A stretch of DNA of 64,000 nt from Thalassotalea euphylliae (GCF_003390375.1 NZ_QUOT01000001.1:682001-746000), one strand, 5' to 3'. Counted from the first letter of the stretch, positions 18,482 through 28,440 are shown. Notes: generated by a model from the sequence alone, not told the origin. Translations and numbers: made by a program.

Positions 18482-19537
18482 TTACTTAGCCGTATGATAC
18501 TTCTCTACATCGTCATCACTTGAGAGCATAATGGCGAACCAGCGACCTTCTTCAGAGCTTTCCAAGCCGATCTTGATAATCATGGTCAAAGGTACCGAAA
18601 GTAGCATGCCTACTGTACCAAATAGCCACCCCCAAAAAATTAACGACAAAAACACCACTAAGGTGGAAAGCCCGAGTCCACGTCCCATAAAACGTGGTTC
18701 AATCATATTGCCCATAACGGTATTAATAACCATATAACCTAGCCCAATACCGCCGGCAGCCGCTGGCCCTAGTTGCAATATCGCCAATGACATTGCAGGG
18801 ACTGCCGCAATAATAGAACCAATATTAGGAATGTAATTTAGCAAAAAGGCTAACACGCCCCACAGCAAGAAAAAGTCTAAGCCGATAACCCACAGCATCA
18901 GTGATACTGCGACACCAGTACCAATACTAACCACCGTTTTAATCGCTAAATAATGATTGACCGATTGTAAAAAGCGATCAATCTGACTTAAGCGCATCTC
19001 TGGGTCATCCAATGCGTAATGTAGTTTTTTCGGTAAAGAGGACGCTTCAAACAACATAAACACAACAGTAATAATGATCAAAAATAAATTCGCCATCACA
19101 CCGCCAAGGCCGCTCAGCATATCTGCAGCTAAGCCCATTGCCGCTGCGGGATCAAAATACTCAATTAATACAGCGGATGATATCGCAATATTGTACTCGG
19201 CTAACTTATTAGTCACCCAAGCGAACTCTTCATTTAGTTGAGTACGATATTGTGGCAACTGCTGTGACAATTCATTCAGTGAGTTACCCACCAGTCCTGC
19301 AATTGACAACGCGATAGCAAGAAACAGCACAATAACCAAAGTGACTGACAGCGCTTTCGGAATCTTGTACTCACTCGCTTTGGCAATCAGTGGGTTACAG
19401 ATAACCGCTATAAAAACTGACAATAGAAAAGGTACGAGTATATTGGTGGCGGTTTTTAAGCCCGCAAGTACAATAAATACTGCCGCAATAACCACTAACC
19501 CTTTTAAGATCCCTGTTGAGGTATCACTTATTCCCAT
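18482..19537 (-). CDS. AI-2E family transporter (PerM/YdiK-like permease)
   Basis: The 351-residue polytopic protein has about eight membrane segments. FLLWGVLAFLLNYIPNIGSIIAAVPA and the late GNMIEPRFMGRGLGLSTLVVFLSLIFWGWLFG are the hallmark of the AI-2E transporter/PerM family. Despite the family name, members also act as Na+/H+ antiporters or exporters of unknown substrates, so the substrate cannot be called. It is a single gene converging on the LprI-like gene. Confidence 0.9.
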   Translation of the reverse strand: MGISDTSTGILKGLVVIAAVFIVLAGLKTATNILVPFLLSVFIAVICNPLIAKASEYKIPKALSVTLVIVLFLAIALSIAGLVGNSLNELSQQLPQYRTQLNEEFAWVTNKLAEYNIAISSAVLIEYFDPAAAMGLAADMLSGLGGVMANLFLIIITVVFMLFEASSLPKKLHYALDDPEMRLSQIDRFLQSVNHYLAIKTVVSIGTGVAVSLMLWVIGLDFFLLWGVLAFLLNYIPNIGSIIAAVPAMSLAILQLGPAAAGGIGLGYMVINTVMGNMIEPRFMGRGLGLSTLVVFLSLIFWGWLFGTVGMLLSVPLTMIIKIGLESSEEGRWFAIMLSSDDDVEKYHTAK

Positions 19538-19692
19538 ATTGCTCTCAGAAGTCTACTCTTTATGGCGAACATATTGTAAGTTAGCCAGATAAAAAGCAAT
19601 GATTTTATTTGTTTAGCAGAACTCGGCAACTAGCCATCACGTAACTACATATATAGATAAGTTTGAGTAGATATAAATCAACTAGAGTCATT

Positions 19693-20580
19693 ATGAACAT
19701 ATTAATCACTGGCGGCACAGGCTTAATCGGGCAAGCATTTATCAAGCGCTTTGTTAACGAACACAGCTTTACCGTGCTAACACGACACCCCGATAAGGGG
19801 TCGCCTATCAAAAATGTAACCTATATTGGTACGCTCGACGGTTTTGAAAATTTAGATAAATTTGATGCCGTTATTAATCTGCAAGGAGAGCCTATTTTTG
19901 GTAAACGCTGGAATGCTTACCAGAAACAGCAACTTATCCAAAGTCGAGTTCAAGTGACTCAGCAGCTAGTTAGCTTAATTAATAAGAGCCAAAACCCGCC
20001 CAGTACGTTGCTTTCTGGTTCAGCCATAGGCTATTACGGCAGACAAACTGAGCTAGATATTGATGAATCATTTGCCACTCCGTACGAAGAATTTAGCCAC
20101 CAGCTTTGTCAAAGTTGGGAAATTGCAGCATTAAAAGCAAATACCAAGACTAGAGTATGCTTGTTACGCACTGGCATTGTATTAAGCCCTGAAGGTGGTG
20201 CACTTGCGCAAATGGCACCTCCATTTAAGTTTGGCTTAGGTGCGGTCATCGCTAATGGGCAACAAGTCATGTCATGGATTCATATCGATGATATGACCAA
20301 GGCAATGAACTTTTTACTGACAGCTTCCTCTATTGAAGGCGAGGTGAATTTTACAGCACCAAATCCCGCCAGTAATAAAATATTCAGTGATGAATTAGCT
20401 TCGGCTTATCACAGGCCTAGAGTCATGTGTATGCCAGCTTTTGTTGTGAACTTAATGTTTGGTGAAGTCGCAGAACTGCTCGTTTTTGGGCAACATGTTA
20501 TCCCGAAAAAGTTACTCGATGCTGGCTATACATTTGAGTTTCCACAATTATCGCAGGCATTAAAAAACCTTATTCCTTAA
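19693..20580 (+). CDS. TIGR01777 family epimerase (YfcH-like)
   Basis: An NAD(P)-binding Rossmann protein: MNILITGGTGLIGQAF carries the glycine-rich motif. LSGSAIGYYGRQTELDIDE and RTGIVLSPEGGALAQMAPPFKFGLGAVIANGQQVMSWIHIDD are the TIGR01777/YfcH signatures. The ATG at 19693 is preferred over an upstream in-frame start at 19663 because it begins right at the Rossmann strand. The substrate is unknown. The last codons form one arm of a terminator hairpin. Confidence 0.92.
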   Translation: MNILITGGTGLIGQAFIKRFVNEHSFTVLTRHPDKGSPIKNVTYIGTLDGFENLDKFDAVINLQGEPIFGKRWNAYQKQQLIQSRVQVTQQLVSLINKSQNPPSTLLSGSAIGYYGRQTELDIDESFATPYEEFSHQLCQSWEIAALKANTKTRVCLLRTGIVLSPEGGALAQMAPPFKFGLGAVIANGQQVMSWIHIDDMTKAMNFLLTASSIEGEVNFTAPNPASNKIFSDELASAYHRPRVMCMPAFVVNLMFGEVAELLVFGQHVIPKKLLDAGYTFEFPQLSQALKNLIP

Positions 20581-20621
20581 TGGTTCACTTTTACTAGTGA
20601 CAACGCAGGAATAAGGTTTTT
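20563..20621. terminator. Bidirectional terminator overlapping the 3' end of the YfcH-like gene
   Basis: A perfect 15-base inverted repeat (20563-20577 and 20607-20621, arm AAAAACCTTATTCCT) spans the stop codon of the epimerase gene and the gap to the convergent ABC permease gene. The arms start or end in A/T tracts, so it can terminate both genes. The left arm is coding sequence. Confidence 0.8.
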
Positions 20622-20669
20622 AACGACTAATGCACCAGTGCTTAGCCTACGGGTAAAAAAGGGTATCAG

Positions 20670-23174
20670 CTACATAGTGCGACGTATCAAGGTAACGCTC
20701 GACATATTGAGCAAGCGCCAGCAGCTTAACATGCCAACAGCTCCTACAAACGCCGCACCGGCGGTGATGCCAACACCCCAGTAGCTAAAGTGAAAGCTCG
20801 GCGACATATCAAACACTTGAGTTTGAATCACATAAACGGCGGCTTCCATTGCAATTCCGGCCATTAAACCAGCAACCACACCCAAGCAGACAAATTCAAG
20901 CAACACACTGTTTCGCAGTAAGCTTCCTTTTGCCCCTAAGGTTCTAAGAATGGCAATTTCTCGTTCTCGCTCTTCCATGCTGGCTTGTACTTGTGCAACC
21001 AACACAAGCGAGCCCGCAATCACTACCATGACTAAAATAAACTCAACTGCAATCGATACCTGATCAATCACAGTGCGTAACTGATTTATCAATGCGCCAA
21101 CGTCTATCATAGAAATCGTTGGATAGTCCGCTAGGAAACGATTAAAAGCCTGCTCTTGTTCAGGGGCAACATAGTGAGAAGAAATATAAGTCGCTGGAAA
21201 GCCTTGCAACACATACTGATTAAAAATCATAAAGAAGTTAGGTTGCAGTGATTGCCAGTCCACCTCACGCACACTGGTGACTTCAGCGCTAAATTCTTCG
21301 CTGCCCAGTTGGAACGTTAAGGTGTCACCTACTTTGACATCTAAGCGTTCTGCGACACCCTGCTCAATTGACACTTGTGGCTTTTTATCATCAGGACTAA
21401 ACCATTGACCGTCAATCAACACATTGCTGGGCGGTAATTCATTTCGCCAAGTTAAATTAAGCTCTCTACCCACGCCGCGACGTTGCTGCTCAGCATCAGG
21501 ATCATCTTCCTTCGTCACTTGCTTGGTCACTGAATCTTCGTTAATGGCTGTTAATCTGCCACGGACAACAGGATATAAACCACTGCCAGGGATTTGTTGC
21601 TCTGCCATAAACTGATTAACAAGATCCACTTGCGGCTGGCTGATATTCACCAAAAAGCGGTTGGCGGTATCGTTAGGAAGTTGCGCCTGCCACTCGTTAA
21701 TAAGATCGGTGCGCACCACAACGATAAGTAATAACAATTTAATCGCAATGGTAAAACTCACCAACTGCACACTGTTTTCTTTTGCACGACGCTTTAAATT
21801 AGCAAACGCTAAATGTAGCGCTTTACCTGATTTGCTGCCCGCACTGCGGCCAAGGTTAACCAGCACTTGCCCCATCAGCAGTAAAACAATAGAGACAACA
21901 ACGCCGCCAGCGAGCAAAACAATGCTCATCAGTGCATTTTGACTAAACAAGTAAAGCAGTAAATACAAAGCAACAATGGCTGGTACTAATTGCACCCAGT
22001 GGAAAGTGTTATGCTTGAAGCCGCGAATAACCGCTAAAGGCTTCACCGACACAAGTTGCATCAGTGGCGCAATGGCGAAAGCAATCGCACACAGTAGTCC
22101 TGTTGCAATAGCGATAAATAGAGGTCGCAACATAGAGACCTCTACTTCCACTTCCAAATAACCTTTCATAGCATTTAGGCCAACTTGCTGTAAGCCATAG
22201 CCAATTGCTAAGCCAACGGCAATAGATAAAGCACTTAGCAACCCCCAATGCAGGCAGTAAAGTTTGGTAATATGGTTTTGGCTAGCGCCCATGGCCTTAA
22301 ATACCGCAACCATAGGTTGATGACGCTGGCCGTATCGACGACTGGCGACCGCGACAGCAACAGCTGCTAAAACTATGCCTAGCATGCTAGCAAGTGACAG
22401 GTATTGCTCAGCACGAGTAAGTGATGACGATAACGCCGAGCGACTTGACTGAATACCATACCAGCGCATGGTTTCATTCACTTGTGGCTTGATCCAATCT
22501 GCAAAATCATCAATTTGCGCTGGTGTGCCAGCAAATAGCACTTTATAGGTTAAACGGCTGCCTGGCTGAATTAACTCTGTTTTTGCCATGTCAGCAACAT
22601 TCATCAGCACAACTGGGCCAGAGGTAAAAACGCTAAAAGAAGCATCTGGAATTTGGGTTGCAACGCCAGCAATTTTAAGTTCAGCTAAACCAACCTCAAT
22701 CGTGTCACCAATTTCAACGCCTAGCACGTTTAGCAGCTTTTGCTCTGCCCAAACTTCGCCCACTGCAGGGCCCTGCTGCGCACTTACTTTGCCTTGGGCA
22801 TCTCGCACTAGCAGCTCACCTTTAAGTGGGTAGGCTTCACCAACGGCTTCTATTTCGGCGAGTTGCAAAGTGTCATTGGCAAATACCATAGAACCCATTT
22901 CAAGCTTGAGCGCCGAGCGCAGACCAAGCTCATTACTTTTAACAAAGATATCTTCGGCAATTGGTCTGGGAGACTGCAAAACACGATCTGCTGCAATGAA
23001 GGTCGAACTTTTGTTGATAATAGCCGCTTGGATTTGATGTGAAAAACCCGATAGCGAAAACACTGTCGCCACCGCAAGCACTATGGCCAAAAAGATAATA
23101 GTCAGCTCACCGCGCCTAAGCTCATGTTTGAGCAAGCGCAGCGATTGGTTGACCCAAGTTTTAGCGCTACTCAT
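20670..23174 (-). CDS. ybbP: ABC transporter permease, FtsX/YbbP type
   Basis: This 834-residue permease belongs to the FtsX/MacB-like family. It has an N-terminal membrane segment (LTIIFLAIVLAVATVFSLSGF), a large periplasmic domain, a cluster of membrane segments from about 255 to 470, a second periplasmic domain and a C-terminal trio of membrane segments with MEEREREIAILRTLGAKG, the coupling-helix region of this family. It overlaps the ATPase gene by 8 bases. In enterobacteria the ybbA-ybbP-tesA neighbourhood is conserved; a role in lipid or lipoprotein handling is suspected. Confidence 0.92.
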   Translation of the reverse strand: MSSAKTWVNQSLRLLKHELRRGELTIIFLAIVLAVATVFSLSGFSHQIQAAIINKSSTFIAADRVLQSPRPIAEDIFVKSNELGLRSALKLEMGSMVFANDTLQLAEIEAVGEAYPLKGELLVRDAQGKVSAQQGPAVGEVWAEQKLLNVLGVEIGDTIEVGLAELKIAGVATQIPDASFSVFTSGPVVLMNVADMAKTELIQPGSRLTYKVLFAGTPAQIDDFADWIKPQVNETMRWYGIQSSRSALSSSLTRAEQYLSLASMLGIVLAAVAVAVASRRYGQRHQPMVAVFKAMGASQNHITKLYCLHWGLLSALSIAVGLAIGYGLQQVGLNAMKGYLEVEVEVSMLRPLFIAIATGLLCAIAFAIAPLMQLVSVKPLAVIRGFKHNTFHWVQLVPAIVALYLLLYLFSQNALMSIVLLAGGVVVSIVLLLMGQVLVNLGRSAGSKSGKALHLAFANLKRRAKENSVQLVSFTIAIKLLLLIVVVRTDLINEWQAQLPNDTANRFLVNISQPQVDLVNQFMAEQQIPGSGLYPVVRGRLTAINEDSVTKQVTKEDDPDAEQQRRGVGRELNLTWRNELPPSNVLIDGQWFSPDDKKPQVSIEQGVAERLDVKVGDTLTFQLGSEEFSAEVTSVREVDWQSLQPNFFMIFNQYVLQGFPATYISSHYVAPEQEQAFNRFLADYPTISMIDVGALINQLRTVIDQVSIAVEFILVMVVIAGSLVLVAQVQASMEEREREIAILRTLGAKGSLLRNSVLLEFVCLGVVAGLMAGIAMEAAVYVIQTQVFDMSPSFHFSYWGVGITAGAAFVGAVGMLSCWRLLNMSSVTLIRRTM

Positions 23175-23931
23175 TGACGGTTCTCTTTACGTTTTCATCA
23201 ATGGCAGTAACTGCATCTGTTGCTGAGTTATTAGCGCGTTCGGTCAATGTGTCTTCAACAATACGGCCACTATCAACAATCACTTTACGATGACAACGAT
23301 TAGCAAGCTTCTCATCGTGCGTCACTAAAATTAACGTGGTGCCATTTTGCTTGTTTAAATCAAATAACAATTCGGTGATGTGCAAGCCAGTTTTACTATC
23401 GAGATTACCGGTTGGTTCATCAGCAAATAAAATTTCTGGTTGGGTAATAAAAGCGCGTGCGATGGCAACACGCTGCTGTTCACCGCCAGACATTTGTGAA
23501 GGAAAGTGATTAACGCGATCAGCTAAATCAACTTGCGCGAGCAATTCTTTTGCCCGTTGTTCGGCATTGGGCAGGTTCGCAAGCTCAGCGGGCAGCATAA
23601 CATTTTCAAGTGCTGTTAAACTGTTAACCAGCAAAAACTGTTGGAAAATAAAACCTACGTGCTTGGCTCTTACTGCGCTACGCGCTTCTTCGTCCATATT
23701 ATGCAAAGTGTTACCCATCAACTCAATACGACCGCTGCTGGGCAGGTCTAAACCGGCAAGTAAAGACAGTAATGTGGTTTTACCTGAACCCGACGCACCA
23801 ACGATCGCTAAGGTTTCACCCGCGCTAACCGCTAGATTTATGTCGGATAATAAGTCTAAAATATGATTTTCCAATGTCACTGACTTTGCTAAGTCACTGA
23901 CCTTTAAAATAATGTCGGATTCTAACTTCAT
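23167..23931 (-). CDS. ybbA: ABC transporter ATP-binding protein YbbA
   Basis: The 254-residue ATPase carries Walker A GASGSGKTTLLSLLAG, the Q-loop in GFIFQQFLLVNSLTALENV, signature MSGGEQQRVAIARA, Walker B EILFADEPTGNLD and the switch His in LVTHDEKLA. It belongs to the LolD/MacB subgroup, powers the YbbP permease and overlaps its gene. The start codon shares the CATG tetramer at 23929-23932 with the divergent tesA start. Confidence 0.94.
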   Translation of the reverse strand: MKLESDIILKVSDLAKSVTLENHILDLLSDINLAVSAGETLAIVGASGSGKTTLLSLLAGLDLPSSGRIELMGNTLHNMDEEARSAVRAKHVGFIFQQFLLVNSLTALENVMLPAELANLPNAEQRAKELLAQVDLADRVNHFPSQMSGGEQQRVAIARAFITQPEILFADEPTGNLDSKTGLHITELLFDLNKQNGTTLILVTHDEKLANRCHRKVIVDSGRIVEDTLTERANNSATDAVTAIDENVKRTVNE

Positions 23932-24562
23932 GTTTAAACGCGCTTTTAAAGTATTAATGATGTCACTGTTACTATGTCAAAGTTTCAGTGTGCTTGCTAA
24001 TGCTCGTATTTTATTACTCGGTGACAGCCTTAGTGCAAGTTACGGAATGAAACAAAACCAAGGCTGGGTTTATTTGCTAAATCAACAACTAAAAACGAAT
24101 AATGCTCCCTACCAGATCATCAATGCTAGCATAAGCGGCGAGACCACAGCAGGCGGTTTATCTCGTCTACCGGGAATTCTATCGAAAGAAGAAGTCGATT
24201 ATTTACTAATTGAATTAGGCGGCAATGATGGCCTTCGCGGCTTTCCACCTAAATTAATTAAGAATAATTTGTTACAAATTATCGACTTGGCAAAGCAAAA
24301 AAACATCTCGGTTTTTCTAATGAACGTTAAAATCCCCCCAAATTACGGACCTCGCTATAACAAAATGTTTGGCCAGGTCTTTATTGACGTTGCTGAGCAA
24401 ACCAATGTGCCACTGCTGCCTTTCTTTTTAAAAACGATTGCCGTGCATCCTGAGCTAATGCAAAACGACGGTATTCACCCTAGTGTAGAAGCTCAGCCAA
24501 AGATCGTTGAGGTAATGGCAAATCAATTGGCTGACATTATTACGACTAAGGCCAGCAACTAA
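23930..24562 (+). CDS. tesA: GDSL esterase/thioesterase I TesA
   Basis: A secreted SGNH hydrolase acting on acyl-thioesters and lysophospholipids. After a signal peptide (MFKRAFKVLMMSLLLCQSFSVLA) it has block I GDSLSASYG (Ser33), block II ISGET, block III GGNDGLRG, and block V with the catalytic Asp and His in NDGIHPS. I chose the ATG at 23930, which gives a standard signal peptide; the ATG at 23912 would add six residues. It is divergent from ybbA and its stop overlaps the start of the antiporter gene. Confidence 0.94.
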   Translation: MFKRAFKVLMMSLLLCQSFSVLANARILLLGDSLSASYGMKQNQGWVYLLNQQLKTNNAPYQIINASISGETTAGGLSRLPGILSKEEVDYLLIELGGNDGLRGFPPKLIKNNLLQIIDLAKQKNISVFLMNVKIPPNYGPRYNKMFGQVFIDVAEQTNVPLLPFFLKTIAVHPELMQNDGIHPSVEAQPKIVEVMANQLADIITTKASN

Positions 24563-26139
24563 TGGAATTTATCTGGGTTTTATTCGCCTTTTTCTGTGGC
24601 TTAGGCGCTAAATTAATTTCGCTACCCCCTTCAATTGGCTACCTGCTGGCTGGCTTTGTACTTCATTTTATGGGCTTTGAAGCCGATGACTACCTAACTA
24701 CACTGGCCGATTTAGGCATTACCTTAATGCTATTCACCATTGGCCTAAAACTTAACGTGAAGGATCTTCTCAAGCTCGAAGTCTGGGGAGGCGCCCTTTC
24801 CCATACCGCACTTTGGTTAGTCAGCACAGTTGTGATGATAAAGTTGGTCGCCTTTGCCGGGCTTACCTACTTTGCCGCATTAGAACTGGAAATCGCGCTA
24901 TTAATTGCTTTTGCTCTGAGTTTTAGCAGTACGGTATGTATTGTTAAGTTACTTGAAGAACAAGGGGAAATGCGCACCCGCCACGGTAAGCTTGCTGTTG
25001 GTATCTTGGTCATGCAGGACGTTGTCGCTGTGGCATTTTTAGTGATAGCAACGGGCAAAACGCCGAGTATATGGGCGCTTGGCTTAGTCGCATTATTCCT
25101 TAGCAAGCCTATCATGAACCGAATTATCGCCGCGGTTGGCCATGGCGAGTTGATTCCGCTAACAGGGTTTTTCCTCGCTCTAGGCAGCTATGAATTATTT
25201 GAAGCTGTGAGCATTAAAGGTGATTTGGGCGCACTCATTGTCGGCATGCTGTTAGCAAGTCACCCGAAAGCCAGTGAGATCAATAAAGCCCTATTGAATT
25301 TTAAAGATTTATTCTTGATTGGCTTTTTCTTAATGATCGGCTTTACTGCCCTACCCACATGGGAAATGCTAAGCATTGCGTTGCTTATTTGTTTAATGTT
25401 GCCAATCAAATTTGCACTCTTCTATGTGTTGCTTAGTAGCTTAAAGTTAAAAGCAAGACCTGCATTTTTATCAGCCATGCTTCTGACCAACTTTAGTGAA
25501 TTCGGCTTAATTGTTGCGGCGTTGAGCGTTGATAATGGCTGGCTAAGCAAAGAATGGTTAGTCATTTTAGCACTCGCTGTTTCAATTTCTTTTGTCTTAA
25601 CCAATGTCGTCTATCGATTCTCGGAACGCTTATTTGCCAAGCACAAAGCCACGTTAACTCAACTAGAGCGCACTAAGCGATTGCCAGAAGATATATTTGA
25701 TCAACCTTGCGACTCACCTATTGTTGTCGTTGGTATGGGACGTGTAGGCATGGGGGCATACCAAGCACTTGATCAACAAGTGGGTAATAAAGTTTGGGGA
25801 TTAGATGCGGATCGAGGAAAAATTGATTGGTTGAAATCTAGCGGCGCTCAAGCCTTTTATGGTGATGCGGAATCGCGAGATTTCTGGGAAACATTAAATC
25901 TAGCTCAACTAGAACTTGTGATGATTGCAGTGCCCTCTGTGCAAGATGTGATTAATATCACTACCCAATTAAAGGCTGTTAACTACCGTGGTCAAATTGC
26001 TGCGATTGCACGTTTTGATGATGAACGTGAAGAGTTACAAGCACTGGGTATTGATAAAGTGTTTAACTTCTACAATGAAGCTGGGGTCGGTTTCGCAGAA
26101 GAAAGTTTAGCGATGGTAAAAGTGCCACAGCCAGTCTGA
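24562..26139 (+). CDS. CPA2-family cation:proton antiporter with TrkA-N (RCK) domain
   Basis: The 525-residue protein has about twelve membrane segments over residues 1-350, including LADLGITLMLFTIGLKLNVKDLL and SFSSTVCIVKLLEE typical of Kef/YbaL-type antiporters. A cytosolic Rossmann domain follows (about 390-510) with VVVGMGRVGMGAYQAL as nucleotide-binding motif. It is probably a K+/H+ antiporter or K+ efflux system. The start codon overlaps the tesA stop, which suggests translational coupling. Unlike KefB/KefC it lacks an obvious glutathione-binding context. Confidence 0.9.
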   Translation: MEFIWVLFAFFCGLGAKLISLPPSIGYLLAGFVLHFMGFEADDYLTTLADLGITLMLFTIGLKLNVKDLLKLEVWGGALSHTALWLVSTVVMIKLVAFAGLTYFAALELEIALLIAFALSFSSTVCIVKLLEEQGEMRTRHGKLAVGILVMQDVVAVAFLVIATGKTPSIWALGLVALFLSKPIMNRIIAAVGHGELIPLTGFFLALGSYELFEAVSIKGDLGALIVGMLLASHPKASEINKALLNFKDLFLIGFFLMIGFTALPTWEMLSIALLICLMLPIKFALFYVLLSSLKLKARPAFLSAMLLTNFSEFGLIVAALSVDNGWLSKEWLVILALAVSISFVLTNVVYRFSERLFAKHKATLTQLERTKRLPEDIFDQPCDSPIVVVGMGRVGMGAYQALDQQVGNKVWGLDADRGKIDWLKSSGAQAFYGDAESRDFWETLNLAQLELVMIAVPSVQDVINITTQLKAVNYRGQIAAIARFDDEREELQALGIDKVFNFYNEAGVGFAEESLAMVKVPQPV

Positions 26140-26235
26140 GCCAATAATCGCTTAAGCTAAGCCGAATATAGCGATACTAATAGTCGGATTAAAGCCCTAA
26201 CGCCATATCAAAACATCATACAAAAACGTCCTTAT

Positions 26236-26274
26236 AAAAAAGCGGATAGTGACTAATCACAACTATCCGCTTTT
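26236..26274. terminator. Bidirectional terminator
   Basis: A-tract then AGCGGATAGT paired with ACTATCCGCT around an 11-base loop and a T-tract. It lies between the convergent antiporter and HMG-CoA reductase genes. Confidence 0.85.
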
Positions 26275-26332
26275 CTCTTCAGTTTTCTGATTGGCTGTTA
26301 AAAGCTCTAACAAGTAATCATTTTGTTAGAGT

Positions 26333-27502
26333 TTAACGGTTGCGACCTAACTGATCATGGCTACTTACCCAGTGACCAGAAATCACCGCAGATTTCAGTG
26401 AAATATCACCTGCAAGTACTGTCGCAGCAACAATCTCAGCAAACTTATTTGCCTTACCTTTGCCAACACAGCCAAGCATTTGTAAGCATTCGTTTTGCGT
26501 TGGTAAGCCAGTACCGCCACCGAAAGTCGCAACAATTAACGAAGGTAACGTCACTGATAAATACAAGTCACCATTTTCCATTAACTGGTGTGATAACAAG
26601 CCAGCATGTGATTCAACCACATTAGCTTCGTCTTGGCCCGTTGCAATAAACAACGACGCAATACCATTTGCGGAATGTGGGCCATTGTATGCTGCACTTG
26701 CCATCATAGCGCCAGTGTTTGCCATGACACATCCATCAGCGAACTGCTTAGTACTAACCTTCATGATTTTTTGCAGTACTTCATCTTTAATCATGATTTC
26801 GGCAATAACTCGCTTACCGCGCGAATGGAGCATGTTTAAGTGAGAGTGCTTTTTATCGGTATCCATATTGCCAGACAATAAGTAGCGGCAAGAGAAAGGT
26901 GCATTGGCAATGATCCATTCACAAGCAGCTAAGGTTGCTTTACCCACCATGTTTTGGCCTGCAGCGTCACCTGTTGTGAAATTAAAGCGTAAGTAACGGA
27001 ATCGAGAAATTGACCATTGTTGAATTTTTTCAAGCTTACCAACAGAAGTTGTTGTTTCTGCCACTTCCTTGATACTTAGAAAGTGATCATCAATCCATTG
27101 GCCAAAATCACGAGCTTCACGTGCACTTTCAAAAATAAATGCTGGTGCTCGTTGCATAAAGCCTTCAACCACGGTGGTTTTGACACCACCACACTCGTTA
27201 AGTAAACGCATACCACGGCTGTAACTGGCGACTAATGTCCCTTCCGTTGTTGCTAAAGGAACAAAGAAATCCCCTTGCGCATGTTCACCATCTATGGTGA
27301 CTGGCCCTGCAACACCCACAGGCATCTGAACAACACCAATAAAGTTCTCAATATTGCCCGGTAGTACATCAGTACCAATACTGTATTTGCCCGTATGTTC
27401 CAGATTTGCACCCGTTTGTTGCTGGATAAAGTCGCGACGGACTTTAGCCATTTCATCTGTGTAATCATTTTCTGAACTACGAGGAATTTTCTTATCTACC
27501 AT
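26333..27502 (-). CDS. Class I hydroxymethylglutaryl-CoA reductase
   Basis: This enzyme reduces HMG-CoA to mevalonate. The 389 residues hold the full catalytic set of class I enzymes: E87 in PLATTEGTLVASY, K217 in MDTDKKHSHLN, D291 in TGQDEANVVES and H382 in WVSSHDQ, plus the NADPH-site motif TGDAAGQNM. There is no membrane anchor. I chose the ATG at 27500-27502 because GGAAGG lies about 6 bases upstream; another ATG at 27514 would add four residues. The gene stands alone with no mevalonate kinase nearby. Mevalonate-pathway genes are known in a few marine gammaproteobacteria. Confidence 0.93.
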   Translation of the reverse strand: MVDKKIPRSSENDYTDEMAKVRRDFIQQQTGANLEHTGKYSIGTDVLPGNIENFIGVVQMPVGVAGPVTIDGEHAQGDFFVPLATTEGTLVASYSRGMRLLNECGGVKTTVVEGFMQRAPAFIFESAREARDFGQWIDDHFLSIKEVAETTTSVGKLEKIQQWSISRFRYLRFNFTTGDAAGQNMVGKATLAACEWIIANAPFSCRYLLSGNMDTDKKHSHLNMLHSRGKRVIAEIMIKDEVLQKIMKVSTKQFADGCVMANTGAMMASAAYNGPHSANGIASLFIATGQDEANVVESHAGLLSHQLMENGDLYLSVTLPSLIVATFGGGTGLPTQNECLQMLGCVGKGKANKFAEIVAATVLAGDISLKSAVISGHWVSSHDQLGRNR

Positions 27503-28042
27503 GTTACCTTCCATTGCTTTGCGTGTTGATTAACAGCATTAGGTTGCTGTGATTTCTCCTCCATAGAGCGGCACTTACGCAGTCCCTCTACAAAGTAAAA
27601 TAGCCAGTGCTGATAACGCACCTGAGTAAATACTCTATTAATTACCTTAGCGAGCAAAAATAACTCATACAAGTGATTTTTTTTCGCCCACAGTTATTCA
27701 CTTATTTATTTACCCTACCAAACATATGGAATAAAGTAAGTGAATTTTATTACAGCGATATGACCATCAGAAGTCGCTTGACTACTAGCGATTTCACTCA
27801 TCAACCAGTTAGGTTTTGATAAATAAGGTTTTTATTATCAGTAAGCTGATCTTGCATCTGCTTTTTAAGGCTGGTCAATCTTCATTATAGATAAAATGAA
27901 TATAACGGTAGCTTGTATTGCTAAAAATATTTGATGAAAGATGGCGTGACGTAAGAATTGTAAAGTTCAAGGAACTAGGATCTAACAAAGCGATAGCAGT
28001 AGTGTAAAACTACACATAACTGTAGGCATAAATTTCAGGCAT
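27503..28042. other. Intergenic region between HMG-CoA reductase and the tRNA operon
   Basis: About 540 AT-rich bases with no supported ORF on either strand. It must contain the promoter of the HMG-CoA reductase gene on the minus strand, but I find no convincing -35/-10 pair. There is no clear RNA structure. Confidence 0.4.
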
Positions 28043-28070
28043 AAAAAAACCGACTTGCGTCGGTTTTTTT
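28043..28070 (-). terminator. Rho-independent terminator of the tRNA operon
   Basis: Seven A, ACCGAC paired with GTCGGT around a short loop, then seven T. It lies 6 bases beyond the last tRNA-Glu in the direction of transcription (leftwards) and is a textbook operon end. Confidence 0.9.
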
Positions 28071-28076
28071 AATTAG

Positions 28077-28152
<76 letters not shown>

Positions 28153-28367
28153 ACTGAAATCGTTTAACAAGTTGTGCTAACACATTTTGTTAATTCAGCG
28201 CTTGTCGCTATTTACCTTTCAAGAAAAGTACCCTTCTCTTTTAATAGCAACCGCTTAGAAACTTTTAGTTCACATTAGTCTAACATTAGCTTAATGCTCA
28301 CTTGGTCAACTGCCTGACCTAGAAGGCAGCTCCCTTTTCCTTTACTTAAAACAAGCAGGAAAGAATG

Positions 28368-28440
28368 TGGCATCCCGTAGGGATTCGAACCCTGTTACCG
28401 CCGTGAAGGGCGGTGTCCTAAACCTCTAGACGAACGGGAC
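28368..28440 (-). tRNA. tRNA-Glu (UUC), deviant copy with three deletions
   Basis: 73 bases. Relative to the intact copies it lacks one G and one C in the T stem and one T in the anticodon loop (loop reads CTTCAC), and has CC to TT in the D loop. A six-base anticodon loop should not decode Glu codons. The losses are all in homopolymers, so sequencing or assembly error is as likely as decay. Confidence 0.6.

Noticed and set aside
26323..26843. Plus-strand frames of 100 and 127 codons opposite HMG-CoA reductase
   Set aside because: They are antisense to conserved catalytic sequence and show no family features.
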